Below, one piece after another: positions 58,928-64,000 of a stretch of 64,000 nucleotides of DNA; within the stretch, counting starts at the first letter, position 1, and every line of letters starts with the position of its first letter. The notes beneath the pieces were generated by a model. That model did not search any database and was not told the DNA's origin. It saw nothing but the letters and a program-made list of their open reading frames with translations. The translations under genes and the position numbers were made by a program. The stretch comes from Tetrastigma voinierianum (Eukaryota; Streptophyta; Magnoliopsida; Vitales; Vitaceae), in contig JAEQBH010006845.1 of assembly GCA_016808115.1 (NCBI GenBank), positions 62,001-126,000 of the forward strand, read 5' to 3'.

Positions 58928-58932
58928 ACAAA

Positions 58933-59490
58933 GAAAGATAATTGTTTACGATTTTCCATGTAACACCATCCATAACTTAATCTATCCATATTCACCTTGA
59001 TCCCTCAAAAATGAACAAAATTGCCAAATAGTATTTAAAAAATAAAAAAAGGAAAAAAGAAAAAAATATATAAAATGCAAAATACATGTGATTAAGTAAG
59101 AATCGAGGCTGAACATGTGCTCTCAATATTTTTTTTTTATCAAAGACAGTGCTCTTTAAGATGGATATCCATGTTTATACAAACAGTGATGGGATATTTT
59201 TTCATTCTTGCCCTCCCAAAAACACAAGGTGATTTAGCAGTTAAACTGAAAAGCCTCAATCTTTTGCCTTGGACATTTATAAAAATGTGATAACACAAGG
59301 CAACTTCGTGGTTAAAATTGAAAAACCCCAAGCTTTTCCCTTGGACACTCAGCGAAAATGTGATTGATTCAACCAATGACTACCCTAAGCTTTTGTTTGC
59401 TAATTTAATTGTTTATGTGAAGAGAGAAAAGGGAGAATCTTTAATTTTTATTATATTAGAAAAAAAAACTAACTACTTCTGTCATGTGGA

Positions 59491-59573
<83 letters not shown>

Positions 59574-60151
59574 TCATGGAGTCCCACCAAATACATTAAG
59601 AAAATAAAAGGAAAAGATTGTCTGATATTTAACCTCCCTCGAGAAATTTGGAGCATATATGTCATATTGTTCGCATTTTTCTATATAGACTAAAACCCCT
59701 CAAAATAACACAGCTACAAGAGCCTTACAATTCTCTTATACCCATGTCACCTTGGATAATTTGGCTTGCTAAAATAATTTTCTCTTAATTTTCAGGATTT
59801 AAAAATAAGGGTTCGGTATGACACTTTGCAAATTACACAGGTCATACAGTAGTAAATCTTAATGTAAAGTCCATTATCATTCTCACGAGTTGATGGCGAA
59901 TTCTGAGTCCTTCTGACTACTAAAATTTCATATTATTTGGACTCAAAACTTATAGTGAAAGTTTTATCAAAACTACAAAAATGAAAATCTATACTATTGA
60001 ATATTCTCAAATTAAACTAAAACAAAAGTAAATGACTAAAAATAAATTGTACATAAAAGAATGAATTGAATCGGTTCTGTGAAAGCAGAAACCATCGATG
60101 AAATACAATGGAGCAGTCGATTCTAGGCACTAAATCCATTGCTCTGTTTTA
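58933..60151. other. Intergenic or intron sequence with small repeats
   Basis: Two imperfect direct repeats at about 59222-59290 and 59294-59362 share ACACAAGG, TTAAA-TGAAAA-CC, CTTTTGCCTTGGACA and AAAATGTGAT. No gene was seen. Confidence 0.5.
59493..59571. repeat. (TA)n microsatellite
   Basis: About 39 uninterrupted TA units. The apparent Ile-Tyr repeat reading frames across it are an artefact of the repeat. Confidence 0.95.
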
Positions 60152-63100
60152 TGTAACGCCCCGAAATATACCCTAGTCATTTTTGACATGTTTAGGGAAT
60201 TTTGTAGGCATAAATTGAAGTTTTCGTAAGTTAAATGAGAAAAATGGAAGTTTAGATACCCGAAATTTATAATAAGCCAAGGGTAAATTAGTCATTTACC
60301 ACTTGAGGACTTAGGTGTCATAAGATGAAAATAGGGGATGCCAAAGTATAAAATTTAATAAGTTGGATTGAAATAAGAGAAAACTGAGGGGCTAAACTAG
60401 AATATGGCCTAAGTTGATTGCAAAAAGAGAAGAACCTAAGGACCTAAAAGCAAAAATGAAAAGTTAATACCAAAAATGGGTTTTAATTTGAAGGCCAAAC
60501 ATGGCCTTAACAAAACATGGGATAAGAGCAAATGATCCTCTCATTTTGAGAGACAAGCCCAGTAGAGAGAGAGAGAGGAGAGGAAAGAGAGAAAGAAGAG
60601 GAGAAGAGGAAGAAGGAGAAGAAGAAGAAGGAAAAGCCAAGATCGAGCAAAAGGTATGGAACCCCAACCTTGGGTATGGATCATATGGATTTTGTATGGG
60701 ATTCTAGAAAAGTTTATGAGTTCCAAACCTAGGGTTTTGCTAGGGTTTCATCCTAACCCAAAAATTATGGAAAGTAAGGTGGGTAAAATCCAAATGTACA
60801 AGAAAAACATGGAATCCTCCCTTTGAGGTTGGATTTACTGTTTAATTGCAAAGTAAAGGGGTTGGGTTAGAACAAACCCTAACAAATTCTTGTATTTGGT
60901 TTATGTATGGGTTATGACCCATATTAGAATTGTTTTTAGGAGAATATCATGAACAGTTTTGAAGAAAGATATGTATTGAAAGATGATTTGAGTATAATTG
61001 AGTTTACAAGGTGAATATGAAATGGTTTTGAGGTGTATATGGAGTATAGAGTTGATTGGGTAGCAAAATATGGAAAAATGGGAGAAAAATACCGATTCTG
61101 GCCATTTTCGGGTGACATGTACCGGTACATCTTGAACATGTACCGGTACATGTTTGGTTCTGGTCATTTTGGGCCAACATGTACCGGTACATGTTAGGGG
61201 TGTACCGGTACATGTGATGCTCTGTTTACAGTTTCGACCAGTTTTCGTATTTTGACCATAACATGCTCATGTTGGATCTGATTTGAGTGATTCAAGTTGC
61301 TGGTTAAAATAGACTTCAAGTAGAACCAAACATATAGAAATAGACATCGTCCAATTATGACTCTATGTGGCCCAAAAATTCACTCAACGTGGGGTCGTGT
61401 GCAAGTCAATTCTGCGTGGTTTAACATAGAGTAGTCCGGGTTGTTTCGGACGTATCTTGAGTTTCGGTGCTCCGAATTGGGTGATTCCAGTTGGAGAAGA
61501 ACCCTTAGCACCTTATCTTTAAATGAGTACAAAGACCTAGAATAAAACATGAAGTTAAGACCCTAGAAAAATGAGTAATGCAAACTGTCCCTAGTGTAAT
61601 CGGTAAATTGATTAGTTTTGGCATGAAAATCACAATAACTTTAGTTTGGATAGTCGATTGAATTGATTCCAATTTATAAGTAAAGTAGACTCATAGATGA
61701 ATAAGAATGAGACTAAGTCAAAAAATGTACGCCTGCGCCTCCTCGGCAAGCTTAGAAACTGCCTCGCGTCGTCGTTTAAATACGATTATTTACATAACCC
61801 ATTAAGAGTGAAAAATTTTGTATTTGATTAGGTGCGGGTGAAGGCGACAACGACTAGGATTGACGTCATCGAAAGGAAGCGGAATCGATAATTGGTTTGT
61901 TCTTTGACTATCAGCCAAATTCAAGTATTTTTGTAGTTTACGATTAACTATGAATGAGTATGTGATATAATTAGTAGATTGGGTATATCTTTGAAAGATA
62001 ATCTGAAAAGATATGAAATATGATCAGTGAAAACCCGAGATGAAGAAGGTGAATAGAGGGGAAAAGGGCTGGGGATTCATCAAACGGAATCTGTCGGAAT
62101 TGTGAATTGAATGATATATCGAATGAATCGCGCAATGGGATGCGCAAGCGACATCCGAATCACGAAGGCGCCGGTAATCCCGATGTCCGCGGCGGGGAAG
62201 CGCGATCGACATCCATCATGATGAAGTATGGCATTGAAATGTCCCTTGGCGGGATTCACCATTTGGATCGATCATGATGGTATATAACGCATTTAATTGA
62301 TGCCACATGTGGGGTGCACCAAGCGGCATCGGTATGATGGGAGGCCAAGATAAGTGATACCACGTGTGGGATGCGCTAAAAGCGGCATCACGTCGCCTTG
62401 ATGGGAGATAGAATTGTTAAATGTATGGCACATTGGGAATGATAATAAAGTGAGATTCATCAAACGGAATCAGCGGTATCAGATGAATAGTCAGGTGAAA
62501 TAGCCAACATTGTGAGTGTAATGGGATTTTATGAATATGCTTAAATCTCATGAATTGATTGTGCAAAAATGAATTTATTTGCACATTGAAAATGCATGAT
62601 ATGATATAGTAAATGATTTGTATATTGTAAGTATGCGGAAATGAATAGCATGAGCATATGTTGATATATTAGGCATGGTTTAATGTGGCATGTCGAGTTA
62701 ATTTGAATATTGGAATAGAAGCATTTAGAGCCACTAAGCATGAAAATGCTTAGCGTGTAGTTTATCTATGCGCGAGTATCAGTAAATGCAAAGAAAAGAA
62801 GGCCCGAATCAGCCTTGTGAGTCATAGAAAGAAATCTGACGATATAAGTGTATACTCAGTAATTTTGCATATCATCTTTTGAGCAGGGGTATTTTGTAAA
62901 CAAAAGGTTAAACCACGAAACTTGATTTTGTATATTATTTTGAAAGGGCATATAATGCCTTTCTTTGTAAATAATATTTTGGTTAATGTTTATGGAGCTC
63001 TTAGAATTGCTTTGAATTTGTAATAAATGATTATGGGCTTGCCCAGTGAAACATTTCCCTCGACTAAACAAATTAATAAAGTGTTTTGATAAGATAAATG

Positions 63101-63506
63101 AAAGCGTCGATTGTAAGCCAGAATCAGTTCGGATCCTCCATTAGTTCGGTAGGGGATTCGAGTCGCGACATTTTGAAAACTAAAATTTAATAAAGAAAGC
63201 GGTAACTAAAGGGTTTAGTGTGGCTCCTAGGGCTTCCCCGAGGGTTTAGGTTCGGACTACCAATAAGGTCGGGCAGACTCGGGGAGTCGCTACACTTTAT
63301 TAGTATAAGATAAGTAAGCGTCGGGATCGCAGGAGCTCAGGTTCGGATCCGCCCGTTCGGGTCGAGTGAGGATTCGGGTTAGAGCATTTTGAAAACTAAA
63401 ATTTAATAAACGGTAACTAAAGGGTTTAATTAATGACTTAGGCCAGGAGTCCCGGGGTTTAGGTTCGGACTATGGCAAGTTCGGGTAGAGACTGGGAATC
63501 GCTACA
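60152..63506 (+). repeat. 5' LTR of the Del-like element
   Basis: This 3,355-base LTR contains a purine-rich GAGAGAGAGAGGAG stretch (60565-60640) and four ACATGTACCGGTACATGT-type palindromes (61115-61215). A short-period array of GGATTCA/GGCATC words lies at 62050-62480. A direct duplication of its last ~210 bases (63106-63316 and 63317-63526) includes the primer-binding site. Confidence 0.78.
61115..61215. promoter_or_regulatory. Cluster of four 16-18-base palindromes in the LTR
   Basis: Copies lie at 61115-61130, 61136-61153, 61177-61194 and about 61200-61215. Two are the perfect palindrome ACATGTACCGGTACATGT and two are slightly shortened. The related LTR has two decayed halves at 14795-14810 and 14820-14831. 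The role is unknown; a protein-binding or hairpin-forming element is possible. Confidence 0.6.
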
Positions 63507-63657
63507 CTTTATTGGTATTAGAGCTGGGTTTGGCGGTTCTGAAATGATTTTGAAATTGTTTGTAAATGATTTTGAAATTGTTTATGACATGCATTGCATT
63601 TGCATATAAAGGATAATATGACTCTGACGCGGATCTTGTCGATTTTAATAGGTAAGC

Positions 63658-64000
63658 ATGGATAATTCAGGTACCCATAGAGTCGAGGGTGACCCGGGAA
63701 ATCGTCCTGATAGTCCTGCTAGTGTGGTAGGTGGACAAGCATCGCACTCCACCAGCAGATGAGAGCTGGAACCATAGTAGGAGTGCTTGTGGTATCCTCC
63801 AACAGGTTGGCTCGGGGCCTTACGGCTGAGACGCTAGGTGCAGTGCCATGATAGATCGGCCATTGAAAGAATGGCAAGGTGGAACTAGTAGACTTTTATG
63901 GGAAGAAAGATGATGAACTTTCTTGTAGCGAGGAAAATATAGGCTCGGGAAAGGCAGAGCGAATGCTTGTGCAAATGCATTGCAATTTGAAGAGAAAATT
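63658..64000 (+). pseudogene. Probable gag start of the Del-like element
   Basis: The first ATG after the primer-binding site (63658) opens MDNSGTHRVEGDPGNRPDSP and continues ASVVGGQASHSTS, ending at a TGA near 63760. Coding-like sequence continues in other frames, for example AGTIVGVLVVSSNRLARGL. This fits the position of gag but no conserved gag motif is reached before the window ends, so the assignment rests on position. Confidence 0.45.

Larger units (their letters stand above)
60152..64000 (+). mobile_element. Del/Tekay-like Ty3/gypsy element, 5' part
   Basis: A long 5' LTR (60152-63506) starts TGTAACGCCCCGAAATATAC and ends CGCTACA. A six-base spacer and the primer-binding site TGGTATTAGAGC (63513-63524) follow. 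The TGTAACGCCCCG start and a 3-kb-class LTR are typical of Del/Tekay chromoviruses. The element runs off the right edge. A related partial LTR lies at 14590-17045. Confidence 0.78.

Noticed and set aside
59318..59693. Open frames encoding long Ile-Tyr repeats
   Set aside because: They are translations of the (TA)n microsatellite at 59493-59571 and have no coding support.

Overview
The window looks like nuclear DNA of a woody eudicot. It is AT-rich, contains plant LTR-retrotransposon lineages (Ty1/copia, Athila-like, Del/Tekay-like), hAT and Mutator-type DNA transposons, LINEs, TRIMs and a MITE, and one plant multi-exon gene. The copia polyproteins resemble those I know from grapevine, so Vitis or a relative is my best guess, but that rests on memory and not on a search.

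The one host gene recognised is on the minus strand: a plant endoplasmic reticulum metallopeptidase 1-like protein (M28 peptidase followed by a membrane-spanning C-terminal region). Eight exons can be placed between about 44984 (5' side) and 24332 (3' side). The first exons lie outside the window on the right and the last ones were not found. Its introns carry a TRIM (25806-26101), a copia element with a nested MITE (27773 onward), a second copia (31002-36139), a complete hAT (40299-44161) and a TRIM (44171-44494). One exon is cut by a 1.7-kb insertion (37059-38752) flanked by a perfect 9-bp target duplication. Several exons also carry small insertions and deletions, so this copy is probably a pseudogene, unless some of the small indels are assembly errors.

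Layout: 1-3902, a truncated hAT on the minus strand and a tandem-repeat block with another hAT-like terminus. 4027-5700, two LINE fragments in opposite orientation. 5809-12997, copia A with copia C nested inside its reverse transcriptase. 13738-14580, a third LINE tail. 14590-17045, part of a long Del-like LTR ending in a ~106-bp minisatellite. 17046-23400, unassigned and AT-rich sequence. 23604-23985, a probable LINE ORF1 relic. 24332-44984, the host gene and its inserted elements. 46151-58927, copia E with an Athila-like element F (48279-56611) and a TRIM (57117-57513) nested inside it, plus a TRIM/copia chimeric junction near 58506-58727. 60152 to the end, the long 5' LTR, primer-binding site and gag start of a Del-like element that runs off the right edge.

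No prokaryotic-type systems, CRISPR arrays, rRNA or tRNA genes were seen. The most informative signals are the order of insertions, the disruption of the host gene, chimeric retroelement joints and unusual repeats inside LTRs.
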